DNA from: Nocardia iowensis
GTDB lineage: Bacteria > Actinomycetota > Actinomycetes > Mycobacteriales > Mycobacteriaceae
DNA length: 64,000 bases
Reading direction: 5' to 3'
Assembly (NCBI RefSeq): GCF_019222765.1
Contig: NZ_CP078145.1
Location: forward strand, 1,178,001-1,242,000
The position numbers were made by a program, and so were the translations under genes. The notes under the pieces were generated by a model. That model was given only the letters and a program-made list of their open reading frames with translations. It did no database searches and was not told the origin of the DNA. Below, in pieces: positions 18,267 through 25,601 of this stretch; positions within the stretch are counted from its first letter, which is position 1, and each line of letters starts with the position of its first letter.

Positions 18267-19224
18267 TGCCGAGATACAGGCCGAGCCCGATCCGAAGGAA
18301 CCGATCGACGACGGCCGAGCCGACTCACTTCGTATTCATATGAGTAGTACGTCGAAAGCGAAACCGCTTGTCCTGCACTAGGTTGCGCGGCACAGTTGGC
18401 CGCGCGTAAGGTCGGTGCTCCAACCGAATAGTGAACCCCGGCGGTGCTGGTAACACCCCGGGGTTCGGACCCAAGACAGGACCTTGGATCGTGCACAAGT
18501 CTAGCCTTTTCAGGCTCGCGTCCACCAACGGACGCCACCCCGCTTTCCCTTCCAGCCGGCCGCCCGGTCTTCGAGCGTGACGCTCGTTCTACTGCGCTGA
18601 GCCCATCGGCTCGCGCGTTCACCGCGGCCCCGGCTAGTACCTATCGCGACCCGCCGTTCCGGCACGGGCGGATAGGTCAGTTCTCGGTGCGCCGCCCCCT
18701 TCCTTCACTCCGTGCGCCCGGGAGATCCCTACGGGTGGATCGCCTAGCCCGCGTTGCCGTCGCCCGTCAGAGGGGCCGCAGCAACCTATTCCGATCACGA
18801 GCGGTCACCCGGTAAAGGCGGACTCGGACGGGGCTGACGTGGCAGTCAGACCGGCCGCTCGGAACATCCCAGTCCCGACACGGCCGAGTAATGCCCGGCG
18901 TGTGTGGCCTAACCGAAGCGATCCGATACGACCGACCAGGCGTGCGCTCGGGCTACCCGTTGCCCTCGCGGTAACGGGGTAACCCTGCCCTCGCTCACCT
19001 CCACTCCCTCCCAGGTGAGAGGGGTTGTCTCCGAGACGATTTAGCACTTTGTTGCCGGTAGGCGGCTGGCTGAGTACTATCGCCTCCGCGGCCAGCGTTT
19101 GGCCCTTCGTTTAAGATCCTCCCGCCCGTGCGGGGGCGTGACCGCTGACCGGCTCAGTGAATCGCGCTGAAGAATCCGTTCCTGCGATCTGTTCCACCTT
19201 TACTGACGACAAGATCCGCCTAGC
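18267..19224. other. About 1 kb structured non-coding region
   Basis: No reading frame here looks like a real protein. It holds several stable stems: 18433-18466 (nine base pairs GAACCCCGG/CCGGGGTTC plus an inner GGTG/CACC stem), 18570-18584 (CGAGCG TGA CGCTCG), 18639-18677 (ACCTATC/GATAGGT enclosing a CCGCC/GGCGG stem) and 19121-19136 (CGCCC GTGC GGGGGCG). It may encode a large structured RNA or contain the attachment/origin region. It sits between the island operon and the left end of the phage gene set. Confidence 0.4.
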
Positions 19225-19319
19225 CGGGGCTGGACCTTGGTTCAACCAGATTTCGATCTGGTCGAGCTGAGGCTGCCCCCGTGCCCCCTCTCTCGATCAG
19301 CGAGAGGAGCAGGATCTGA
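19225..19319 (+). promoter_or_regulatory. Structured leader, copy A
   Basis: The 95 bases before the membrane-protein gene at 19320 can form an outer stem (GGGGC...GCCCC with CCT/AGG), an inner hairpin ACCAGAT-TTCG-ATCTGGT (19245-19262, a UUCG tetraloop) and a second hairpin CTCTCG-ATCAG-CGAGAG (19290-19306) that runs into the ribosome binding region. The same arrangement precedes the paralogous gene at 20000, with different bases in the stems but pairing kept. This suggests a cis-acting regulatory RNA. Confidence 0.55.
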
Positions 19320-19538
19320 ATGGACTGGGCCACAGTCGCTCTCGGTGTGGGCATACCGACCACGGTTGCCGCTCTCGTCCGAGGATGCATCTTCTTCTAC
19401 GCCCTCCGGGGGACGGACCCGAAGGACCGGCCTGCGATCATCCGGGCACTCGGACGGATGCACAAGGATGCGCGCCCTGAACTGCCTCCGATCCGCCGCC
19501 GGGATGTCGACAAACCTGAATTGCCAAGTGGCTCTTGA
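19320..19538 (+). CDS. Small membrane protein, copy A
   Basis: A 72-residue protein with one N-terminal transmembrane segment (about residues 5-30, VALGVGIPTTVAALVRGCIFFYAL) and a basic/acidic cytoplasmic tail starting LRGTDPKDRPAIIRALGRM. The tail motif is shared with copy B (LKDVPGAERPAVLQALAEV). Start ATG with AGGAT upstream. Function unknown; the size and topology would fit a small membrane regulator, toxin-like peptide or superinfection protein, none of which is shown. Confidence 0.6.
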   Translation: MDWATVALGVGIPTTVAALVRGCIFFYALRGTDPKDRPAIIRALGRMHKDARPELPPIRRRDVDKPELPSGS

Positions 19539-19541
19539 CCT

Positions 19542-19904
19542 AATCACGGTTTGCGAAGCGGCGGAGTGGCCTGCCCGCTCACCTCTACCCTTCCGGGCTG
19601 ATCGACGTCCGGCAGTGCCAGAAGGGCGATCCTGGACGCCGAAACGTGGGCATCGAAGGGCTTTGCGATCTTGATATCGGCTGAGTAATCTCAGCGCTGG
19701 ACGTGTCCCTCCTCGCCGGAATACAAACGGGGTAGGGGGGATTGCTCCCCACCGCTGCTACCGGCGCAGCTCGTGGCACCCGCAGTCTCCGCCCGGCGCC
19801 AATCGGGCGGCAGGATGTTCCGAGAGATAACCCCACGAACAAGCAGGAGATGGAACGGGCTCAAGGGCTACCAACCCATTCAAGATCCCGCCGCGCCGGT
19901 AGGT
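19542..19904. other. Spacer between copies A and B
   Basis: No gene recognised. Short blocks here echo the region upstream of copy A (for example GCTCACCTC, GGCTGAGTA and CAAGATCC in the same order), so the two modules look like an old tandem duplication of leader plus gene. GC-rich stems are present but no clear terminator. Confidence 0.4.
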
Positions 19905-19999
19905 CGGACCTTGGTTCACCAGACGAAGCATTTCGTACTGGTCGAGCTAAGGCCGTCCATTTGCCTCTCGACCAGAATTCCCAGAGAGGCAAAACATCA
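19905..19999 (+). promoter_or_regulatory. Structured leader, copy B
   Basis: This repeats the layout of copy A: GGACCTTGGTTCA, then hairpin ACCAG-ACGAA-GCAT-TTCGT-A-CTGGT (19918-19942), then TCGAGCT(A)AGG, then a nine-base-pair perfect hairpin TTGCCTCTC/GAGAGGCAA (19961-19992) that covers the only ribosome binding sequence before the GTG at 20000. Both hairpins differ in sequence from copy A but keep pairing. Confidence 0.55.
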
Positions 20000-20185
20000 G
20001 TGGACCAATACACACTCGCTATCACAGTCATTGCGGCTGTGAGCGGTGCAACCGCAGCCGTAGCAACTGCGGTTGCCAAGGTTGTCGTTACCAAGAACAA
20101 GATCAGGATCCTCCGTGAGGCACTGAAGGACGTTCCTGGTGCGGAACGGCCGGCGGTCCTGCAAGCGCTCGCCGAGGTATTTTGA
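20000..20185 (+). CDS. Small membrane protein, copy B
   Basis: A 61-residue protein starting at GTG. Residues about 6-32 are a transmembrane helix rich in alanine and valine; the C-terminal half is a short helix ending in ERPAVLQALAEVF, matching copy A. The gene is immediately followed by an SOS box. Confidence 0.6.
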   Translation: MDQYTLAITVIAAVSGATAAVATAVAKVVVTKNKIRILREALKDVPGAERPAVLQALAEVF

Positions 20186-20200
20186 GTTGTCGAACCCCTG

Positions 20201-20216
20201 TCGAACATAGGTTCGA
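20201..20216. promoter_or_regulatory. SOS (LexA) box
   Basis: TCGAACATAGGTTCGA is a perfect match to the mycobacterial LexA box TCGAAC-N4-GTTCGA. It lies 20 bases before the ATG at 20236. A -10-like TATCGT (20224-20229) places the transcription start at or next to that ATG, so the LexA box would cover the -35 region. Confidence 0.8.
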
Positions 20217-20235
20217 CTCGAGGTATCGTCGGCAC

Positions 20236-20487
20236 ATGCCTCAACTCTCTCGTCGCGACTGGGCGAAAATGAACCTGGAAAACGTCCGTGACCAGCTGCT
20301 TGACGCGGCAGCGTTCGGGAAGTACTTGCCGCCGGAGCAGCTGGAGCACGCGGCGGGGAAGATCGGCGAAGGGCTTCGAGTCTTCATGGAGTTGACGCCC
20401 GACCCTAGTGGGTTCGAAGACGGCGAAGCCCCTGGCAGCGCGAAAGGCTGCCAGGGGCAATCGTCTATCCGAGGGTTCCACCATTAG
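20236..20487 (+). CDS. Small SOS-controlled gene
   Basis: An 83-residue soluble helical protein beginning MPQLSRRDWAKMNLENVRDQLLDAAAF in outline (helix-rich, acidic). Start chosen because a -10-like element and LexA box sit immediately upstream, predicting a leaderless message. Its last 20 codons contain a perfect terminator hairpin (20428-20458) and it overlaps the converging tail gene by 23 bases, so the real protein might be truncated if transcription ends there. No family recognised. DNA-damage induction is inferred from the box. Confidence 0.6.
   Translation: MPQLSRRDWAKMNLENVRDQLLDAAAFGKYLPPEQLEHAAGKIGEGLRVFMELTPDPSGFEDGEAPGSAKGCQGQSSIRGFHH
20428..20458. terminator. Bidirectional terminator at the end of the structural operon
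   Basis: GCCCCTGGCAGC and GCTGCCAGGGGC form a 12-base-pair perfect stem with loop GCGAAAG. It lies between the converging plus-strand SOS gene and the last minus-strand tail gene. Unusually, it lies within the coding sequence of the plus-strand gene. Confidence 0.75.
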
Positions 20488-21331
20488 GGACCTCGGGCTT
20501 GTAGTTGATGTTCTGTACGTCGCGTGACCAACGGGACACGATCATGGATGACAGCCGGGTACCGCCGCGGATCGAGCAGTACGCGGAGCTGAACGTGCCG
20601 TTGTTGACCGGCGAGTACGCGATGCCCAGTCGAACTGTCTTCCAGTGGCTTGGGGCGGCCGGGTCGTCTTCAGCTGGCATGTGGTCGAGTACGAAAGTGT
20701 GCGAAAACGCGCTGCTCTGAGGGAAGTTCACCCCGAGCAGTCCCGACTGCTCGAACGACATGTTCGCCATCGCGTGGAACCGGCGGGCCGTGTACAGCGT
20801 GCCGTTCGAGTTGATGACCTCGATGGTGTACTGCGGCAGAATCGGGTTGTAGGTCGTCACCACCGTGAAGTACGGCGGGGAAATGATCGGGATAATCGTT
20901 TGGTTCAATGTGTAGCCCGACATGGTCGCGTGGACATCCACGCGCCACAACCCGCCCGCCCTCAACACGATTCCGTTCGTAGCTGGATCGACCACGGCTC
21001 GTTTCGAGGGGCCGAGGGCGGTATCGAAAGGCGCCACAACCCATTTCGACGGCGGTACATCCCAGTTGTAGCCCATGAACGCTGAGCAGTGACCGGAAGC
21101 TTCCTTGATCAGGTCCGCACGGTTACGCAGTGAGTTCTGACCGTCGTAGTGGTCAGCCCATGTCACGGCCTGTTTCTGGCGGAACAGCCCCCATCCGTCG
21201 ACCGCTTGGCCGAGGCCGGCACGGGCCGGGTTGGCGATGGTGTCTTTGACGTTCCCGGGTGTGTGCTCGCGGGCGAACTTCTCGCCGATGACGTACGCGC
21301 CATCCGGGGCGGGGAGGTGCGGAGTCGTCAT
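20465..21331 (-). CDS. Terminal minor tail protein, paralogue A
   Basis: A 288-residue virion protein, the last of the structural operon. It shares with its neighbour the N-terminal PDGAYVIGxKFxRE motif, a central MGYNWDV/MGNSWNV segment followed by KWV, and the same seven C-terminal residues PNGGTLG. The middle is beta-rich, as in receptor-binding or fibre proteins. An ATGA overlap couples it to the upstream paralogue. Tail location is inferred from operon position downstream of the tape measure and tail-tip genes. Confidence 0.7.
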   Translation of the reverse strand: MTTPHLPAPDGAYVIGEKFAREHTPGNVKDTIANPARAGLGQAVDGWGLFRQKQAVTWADHYDGQNSLRNRADLIKEASGHCSAFMGYNWDVPPSKWVVAPFDTALGPSKRAVVDPATNGIVLRAGGLWRVDVHATMSGYTLNQTIIPIISPPYFTVVTTYNPILPQYTIEVINSNGTLYTARRFHAMANMSFEQSGLLGVNFPQSSAFSHTFVLDHMPAEDDPAAPSHWKTVRLGIAYSPVNNGTFSSAYCSIRGGTRLSSMIVSRWSRDVQNINYKPEVPNGGTLG

Positions 21332-22062
21332 CCCAGTGTTCCCCCGTTGGGCACGGTCGGTTTCACGACCGGGTTGTCGGTCCCCAGGTCCCAGCGGTTG
21401 ACGCTCAACGCCGAGCGGAGCGTCCCGCCGTAGACGGTGGCGGAGTTCTTCGGGTGATAGACCGAGACCGTCACGTAGTAGGCGTCGTCGGCGGGGATCA
21501 CGAACGTATGGCTGAAAGCCGCTGTCTCCGCACCGAGTTGGGTAATCACGATGTCGTACTCATGCGCGGTGAAGGTCTTGTTGTCGCCGACCTGCTTGAC
21601 TTCTACGAGCACCGCGGCGGGGGTAGCCCCGCCGCCCCAATCGGCAGGTGCGGGAGCGAAGGTTACGTGAGCATCGCTGCGCCACAGGCCCTTTGACTTG
21701 AAGCGGATTCCATTGAGGAACTTCTCAGCTCCCTTGCTCGGGCCGAGCTGTTCATCGAACGGGAGTGTCACCCACTTGCCCCCGAGGACATTCCAAGAGT
21801 TCCCCATGAACAGTGACTGATATCCGGAAACAGATTCGAGCAGATCCAGACGGTTACCCATGTCGGCCTGGCCGTCGCGAACCGTGTCGGCCAGTTCCGC
21901 GAGGTTGTCTTTGATGCCGCCGAATTCGCCTGCGGCGGCGTTGTATTTGATGCGTGCCGCACCGGTGATGGTCGGCAACACCGACTCGCGTGTGATGTCG
22001 CGGGAGAACTTCGACCCGATGACGTACGCCCCGTCAGGCGGGCTAGCGCCTGGAGCCGTCAT
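21328..22062 (-). CDS. Terminal minor tail protein, paralogue B
   Basis: A 244-residue virion protein with the same N- and C-terminal signatures as paralogue A (PDGAYVIGSKFSRD, PNGGTLG) but a different beta-rich middle. Conserved ends with variable centres are typical of fibre or tip proteins that assemble on one scaffold and vary in receptor contact. The pair probably arose by duplication. Confidence 0.7.
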   Translation of the reverse strand: MTAPGASPPDGAYVIGSKFSRDITRESVLPTITGAARIKYNAAAGEFGGIKDNLAELADTVRDGQADMGNRLDLLESVSGYQSLFMGNSWNVLGGKWVTLPFDEQLGPSKGAEKFLNGIRFKSKGLWRSDAHVTFAPAPADWGGGATPAAVLVEVKQVGDNKTFTAHEYDIVITQLGAETAAFSHTFVIPADDAYYVTVSVYHPKNSATVYGGTLRSALSVNRWDLGTDNPVVKPTVPNGGTLG

Positions 22063-22073
22063 GTGACGTTTCC

Positions 22074-22442
22074 TTACCTAGGTAGAGAGGTTGGGCGACG
22101 TGGCGGGCGTCGGCCCGGGACGTTTTCCCTGATCCATTCGTGTAGTTCCTCGATGTGGTCGAGCGCGATCTTCAGCAGTGACTTCGTGTTCAGGTTCTCG
22201 GATTCGAGGACCGCTACTCGTGAGGTCAGCGCTTCCACCTGTGAACGCAGCGGAGCGACCAGAACGACCGCCGTGTCTGCGATGATCCGGGCCGCCTCCG
22301 CGTCCACCATTCCGCCCTCCGCCTCGGTCTTCCCTGCGGCGGCTTTCGCCTGCCTGCGGTTGAACCAGGCGGTCACACCGGCCCCGGCAGTGCCGGAGCC
22401 GATGACCGTTGCGACCGTTTCGAGGATTCCTCCCGAGGTCAC
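22074..22442 (-). CDS. Small membrane/coiled-coil protein, holin-associated
   Basis: A 122-residue protein starting at GTG 22442, overlapping the stop of the holin-like gene (GTGA). Residues about 5-25 (VATVIGSGTAGAGVTAWF) form a membrane segment; residues 35-100 are coiled coil (VEALTSRVAVLESENLNTKSLL). Many actinophages carry a second small membrane protein beside the holin with this topology. A role in lysis timing is inferred. Confidence 0.6.
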   Translation of the reverse strand: MTSGGILETVATVIGSGTAGAGVTAWFNRRQAKAAAGKTEAEGGMVDAEAARIIADTAVVLVAPLRSQVEALTSRVAVLESENLNTKSLLKIALDHIEELHEWIRENVPGRRPPRRPTSLPR

Positions 22443-22642
22443 GCCTTCTCTACGGGCGTCACAGCCGGCCGAATCCACAGACCCGCCAACAGCGGCGACA
22501 CCAGGGCATAACCCTGCGTCGCGAAGTCCACCCACGCGGTATCAACCGCCTTGCCAGCGACGACAGCCACGATCGCCGACACCGCGACCAACAGGCCGCG
22601 GATCAGCGCGGGCTCCGGGACGCGTGCAAAAGTCTCAGCCAT
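22439..22642 (-). CDS. Holin-like membrane protein
   Basis: A 67-residue protein with two predicted membrane segments (about 14-30, LIRGLLVAVSAIVAVVAG, and 40-57, FATQGYALVSPLLAGLWI). Size, topology and position in the late operon fit a holin that forms the pore for endolysin exit. No sequence motif proves it; the lysin genes are far away in this phage. Confidence 0.6.
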   Translation of the reverse strand: MAETFARVPEPALIRGLLVAVSAIVAVVAGKAVDTAWVDFATQGYALVSPLLAGLWIRPAVTPVEKA

Positions 22643-22649
22643 TCCAACC

Positions 22650-23051
22650 TCACTTCAATTCGATAGCGTGATCCCGGTCCGGAGTTGGGTCCGGGATCAT
22701 TCCAGCCGCCCGGTACTGGGCGATCATCGCCGCATTCTCAGCGGCAGTCAGTGACCCGATATCGGGGATAACCCGGGTATCGGGTGCGGGTGCGTCGATC
22801 GGCACCCAGGCCGTCGACGCATTCCACTGCGACTGCGGACCGGCCGCAGGCTTCTGGAACTTCTTCACCTGGAGTTCCGGATGATGCCGAAACCCGAGTT
22901 CGTACAGATGTTTCGACCATCCCCGCAGGATGTCCGGGTGGGTCACCATCGGCGCACCGCCGACGTTCGGAAGATGGATCAGAGCCCAGAGTGCATGTTC
23001 TTCCGGGCTATCCGCATCACAGTTGTCTTGGCTCGGAATGCCGATGCTCAC
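22650..23051 (-). CDS. Minor tail protein, DUF2744 type
   Basis: A 133-residue protein beginning MSIGIPSQDNCDADSPEEHALWAL, with HPDILRGWSKHLYELGF. These match the DUF2744 (phage gene 29-like) family found between minor tail genes of actinophages. It overlaps the stop of the preceding tail gene by four bases. Exact position in the virion is unknown. Confidence 0.75.
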   Translation of the reverse strand: MSIGIPSQDNCDADSPEEHALWALIHLPNVGGAPMVTHPDILRGWSKHLYELGFRHHPELQVKKFQKPAAGPQSQWNASTAWVPIDAPAPDTRVIPDIGSLTAAENAAMIAQYRAAGMIPDPTPDRDHAIELK

Positions 23052-24691
23052 ACAACCCCTAGCTGCTGTAGTGCTGACAGAATGTCTCGTAGCTGATCGA
23101 ACGCGGCCATCATCGGGTCTTCTGGCTCACGATGGCCGATATCTATTTGCCAGCCAGACGGCCCATCCGAGGTGTACTCATACGAAATCTTGGTGACACG
23201 TTCGACGTACACCAGGTTTTCCGGCATCCCCAGAACCGTCGTGCCGACTCGATCGCCGAGCCAAAAATCTCCTTGGCCTTGATCACCCAATCTGTATGGC
23301 ACCGAATCAGCGATCTTGACCGAATGGGCAGTTCTCCGGCGCGATGCCCAGAGGCCAGCACGGAGAGCCACCAAAGCCGCCAAGGTATAGGCGCGATCGC
23401 CGCTTCCCGATCCCCACCGCTCGTAATAGTGGGTCCAACCCAATTCTTGTGCCCGGGGTACGTCCTGCCACGATTGAAATGCGGCTACGACATCGGTGTA
23501 TAAAGGCCGGAGTATCATCTCCACGGCGGAGCCGATTTGTGATTGGGTGATCAACGACCCGAGGAACCCAGCGACCGCGATAATCGTTGCCCCCAGGGCC
23601 TCGTTCACGCCAGGGGCGGAATGTCCACCGATTACGACTTTCGTATCGGTAGCCTCGTAATAGATAAACTCAGATGACTCGATGCCCGTATACGGAGACT
23701 CTTCGAACACAACCCAAGGAGCCTCGGCCATGGTGCCGCGGAAAGCCGGATCGTAGTACTCATCGGGGAAGTTCGGGTTCGCGACGACATCGCGGTTTTC
23801 GGTGAGGCCATCGGATCCGATCGAGGTAACCATGCGGGCCAGGCCATTGATCAGATCGCCATCAAAGCTCGTACCGTTCGTCCAGGCGCTTTTGTCTTCG
23901 ATACCGAATACGAGGCATCCCGGCTTCAATTTTGCCCCCGGCCACGGAGGCGGATCGCCGGGCAGATATCGACGTGCTTCGACGTGGAGTTGACCGTCCT
24001 GAAGAATCTGCTTCGCGACATCGTGGAACGGTTTGAACCGGGAGAACACCAGTGCAAAGACGGATCGGTCGTTGAGAATCGAGAACGGCTTAACAACCAT
24101 TGACCATGTTGTCTGGTCAAGGTTGAACCATTTCGACGGGTCGAGCGGATCGTCGGGAAGTGACCACCACGATCCTTCTTTTCTCATGACGGCGAAAAGG
24201 AGGGTTATGCACAAACTCCACCGTGCAGGCCCGAACACTGCCCATATCTTCGGGAATTGTAGTTCCGGGGGGAGCCACGGATTCGAAAATATGATCAGGT
24301 GCTTGAGGTGTTCATAATCGTGGAGAAATGAAACTTCGAGGTATGTCCGGCCGTCTTTCTCTTTGACAACCTTGTAGTTGTCCATGGCGCCGGACCAACG
24401 TGCGCCCTGTTTGTCGAACGTCACGATCACGTTCTTCTTCTCGCGCCCGCGATGGTTGATGATCCATTTCGCGATGTAGTGCGACAGGGACAGCTTGAGG
24501 TAGGCGGTGCCGGTGTCGTTCTCGACAAAGGTGAACCCGTGGGCCAATTCGCCGACTACTTCACCGAACAGGCGCATGTCGCCGTCCCAGATCCGGATCA
24601 GTGCTTTGCGAAGCCGATCCTGGACCCACTGCGCCTTGCGGGCTTGGATCTGCCGGTGAACCTCGTTGAGGTCGACAATGGTTGACTTCAC
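23048..24691 (-). CDS. Minor tail protein (Gp37-like)
   Basis: A 547-residue tail protein. The GTG at 24691 overlaps the preceding stop (GTGA), which fixes the start; the longer upstream frame has arginine-rich shadow composition. Features include a short hydrophobic stretch (ATIIAVAGFLGSLI) in the middle and a WLGDRVGTTVLG segment near the end, as in the siphovirus Gp37-like family that follows the distal tail protein. It probably forms part of the tail tip. Confidence 0.8.
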   Translation of the reverse strand: MKSTIVDLNEVHRQIQARKAQWVQDRLRKALIRIWDGDMRLFGEVVGELAHGFTFVENDTGTAYLKLSLSHYIAKWIINHRGREKKNVIVTFDKQGARWSGAMDNYKVVKEKDGRTYLEVSFLHDYEHLKHLIIFSNPWLPPELQFPKIWAVFGPARWSLCITLLFAVMRKEGSWWSLPDDPLDPSKWFNLDQTTWSMVVKPFSILNDRSVFALVFSRFKPFHDVAKQILQDGQLHVEARRYLPGDPPPWPGAKLKPGCLVFGIEDKSAWTNGTSFDGDLINGLARMVTSIGSDGLTENRDVVANPNFPDEYYDPAFRGTMAEAPWVVFEESPYTGIESSEFIYYEATDTKVVIGGHSAPGVNEALGATIIAVAGFLGSLITQSQIGSAVEMILRPLYTDVVAAFQSWQDVPRAQELGWTHYYERWGSGSGDRAYTLAALVALRAGLWASRRRTAHSVKIADSVPYRLGDQGQGDFWLGDRVGTTVLGMPENLVYVERVTKISYEYTSDGPSGWQIDIGHREPEDPMMAAFDQLRDILSALQQLGVV

Positions 24692-25572
24692 CAGAGCCCC
24701 CACGGGCGGCTCCACGGCCTTTTGAGACGGAGCTGGATCTTCGCGCCGACCGGGGCTTGTGCGATGGTGACGGGCAGCTGGGCGTTGCGTGTGTAGGGCG
24801 GGATCGGATGGCGGAACCGCACACCAGCCATCCGTGCCCATACCTGGGAGCCCGACCAAGACACGATCTGCGGGGACCGGGGGTCTACATCGACCTCGAT
24901 GTCCTCGCCCTCTACGAGGCTCGGCATGACGATTCGCCGGGCGGCGAGATCGTCGTTGTGCCAGGAGAAGTCCGGCAGTACGACGCGCGACGGTGCCGAC
25001 ACCAGCCACATCGGCCAGACGGGTTGATCGGTCGGATTGAGCTCAGCGATGTCGAACCCGTGGGTCACCGCGGCCGGATTGATGTCTCCGTCCTTGATGA
25101 GGGGCGTGGTCGTCAGGTCGCGGTCGAGAACCCATTCATAAACGCTTTCTTCGCCGTACCAGAACGGGTCTCCGGCGATGACCGTCATCAACGTGAGGTT
25201 GACCGGGTTCAGCGTCGGGTCGGTCGACATGTCGACCAGCGGTGATTCCCCCAGTCGGATCGAGAGGTAGCGCCGGCCGGAATCGGTGGTCACCCACAGC
25301 TTGCAATCCCGCTCGAACGACCAGGCTTTACGCCACGCGCTGTCGCGATCCAGCCATGTCCGGCCGGGCTCTGGATCGTTCAGGATCTCGACACCGAACA
25401 CGATGTCTCGGCGCATGATCTTGTGTGCCAGGTACCGAGCACCCGGCAGGTTCGCCGGTTCCTCCCACACCGTTCGCACGGGCGGGTCGTATATTCCGTC
25501 TAGTGAAGTCCCGAGGTAGACGCCTTTATCCCCGGCGTCGGGGCCAGCGAGCGTGAACCATTCTCCGTTCAC
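24688..25572 (-). CDS. Distal tail / minor tail protein
   Basis: A 294-residue protein with a FTLAGPDAGDKGVYLGTSLDGIYDPPV opening typical of the actinophage tail protein that follows the tape measure (distal-tail-like). The first canonical start is GTG at 25572, but its purine-rich site is only two bases away, and the open frame upstream (encoding IETVVELEG) reads like the conserved N-terminus of this family. No ATG, GTG or TTG exists there, only an ATA at about 25606 overlapping the tape-measure stop. The true start is therefore uncertain. Confidence 0.8.
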   Translation of the reverse strand: MNGEWFTLAGPDAGDKGVYLGTSLDGIYDPPVRTVWEEPANLPGARYLAHKIMRRDIVFGVEILNDPEPGRTWLDRDSAWRKAWSFERDCKLWVTTDSGRRYLSIRLGESPLVDMSTDPTLNPVNLTLMTVIAGDPFWYGEESVYEWVLDRDLTTTPLIKDGDINPAAVTHGFDIAELNPTDQPVWPMWLVSAPSRVVLPDFSWHNDDLAARRIVMPSLVEGEDIEVDVDPRSPQIVSWSGSQVWARMAGVRFRHPIPPYTRNAQLPVTIAQAPVGAKIQLRLKRPWSRPWGLW

Positions 25573-25601
25573 GCCCTCCAGCTCGACAACTGTTTCGATT
25601 G

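Noticed and set aside
18444..18815. A 123-residue plus-strand frame in the non-coding region
   Set aside because: Arginine-rich shadow composition, no binding site, and interrupted by strong stems.
18600..19140. Known large RNAs (tmRNA, RNase P RNA, group II intron) in the 18.3-19.2 kb gap
   Set aside because: None of the conserved sequence blocks of those RNAs could be found by eye.
20188..20225. A tRNA T-arm reading of GGTTCGACTC near the SOS box
   Set aside because: The flanking bases do not pair as a T stem; the sequence is fully explained by the LexA box palindrome.
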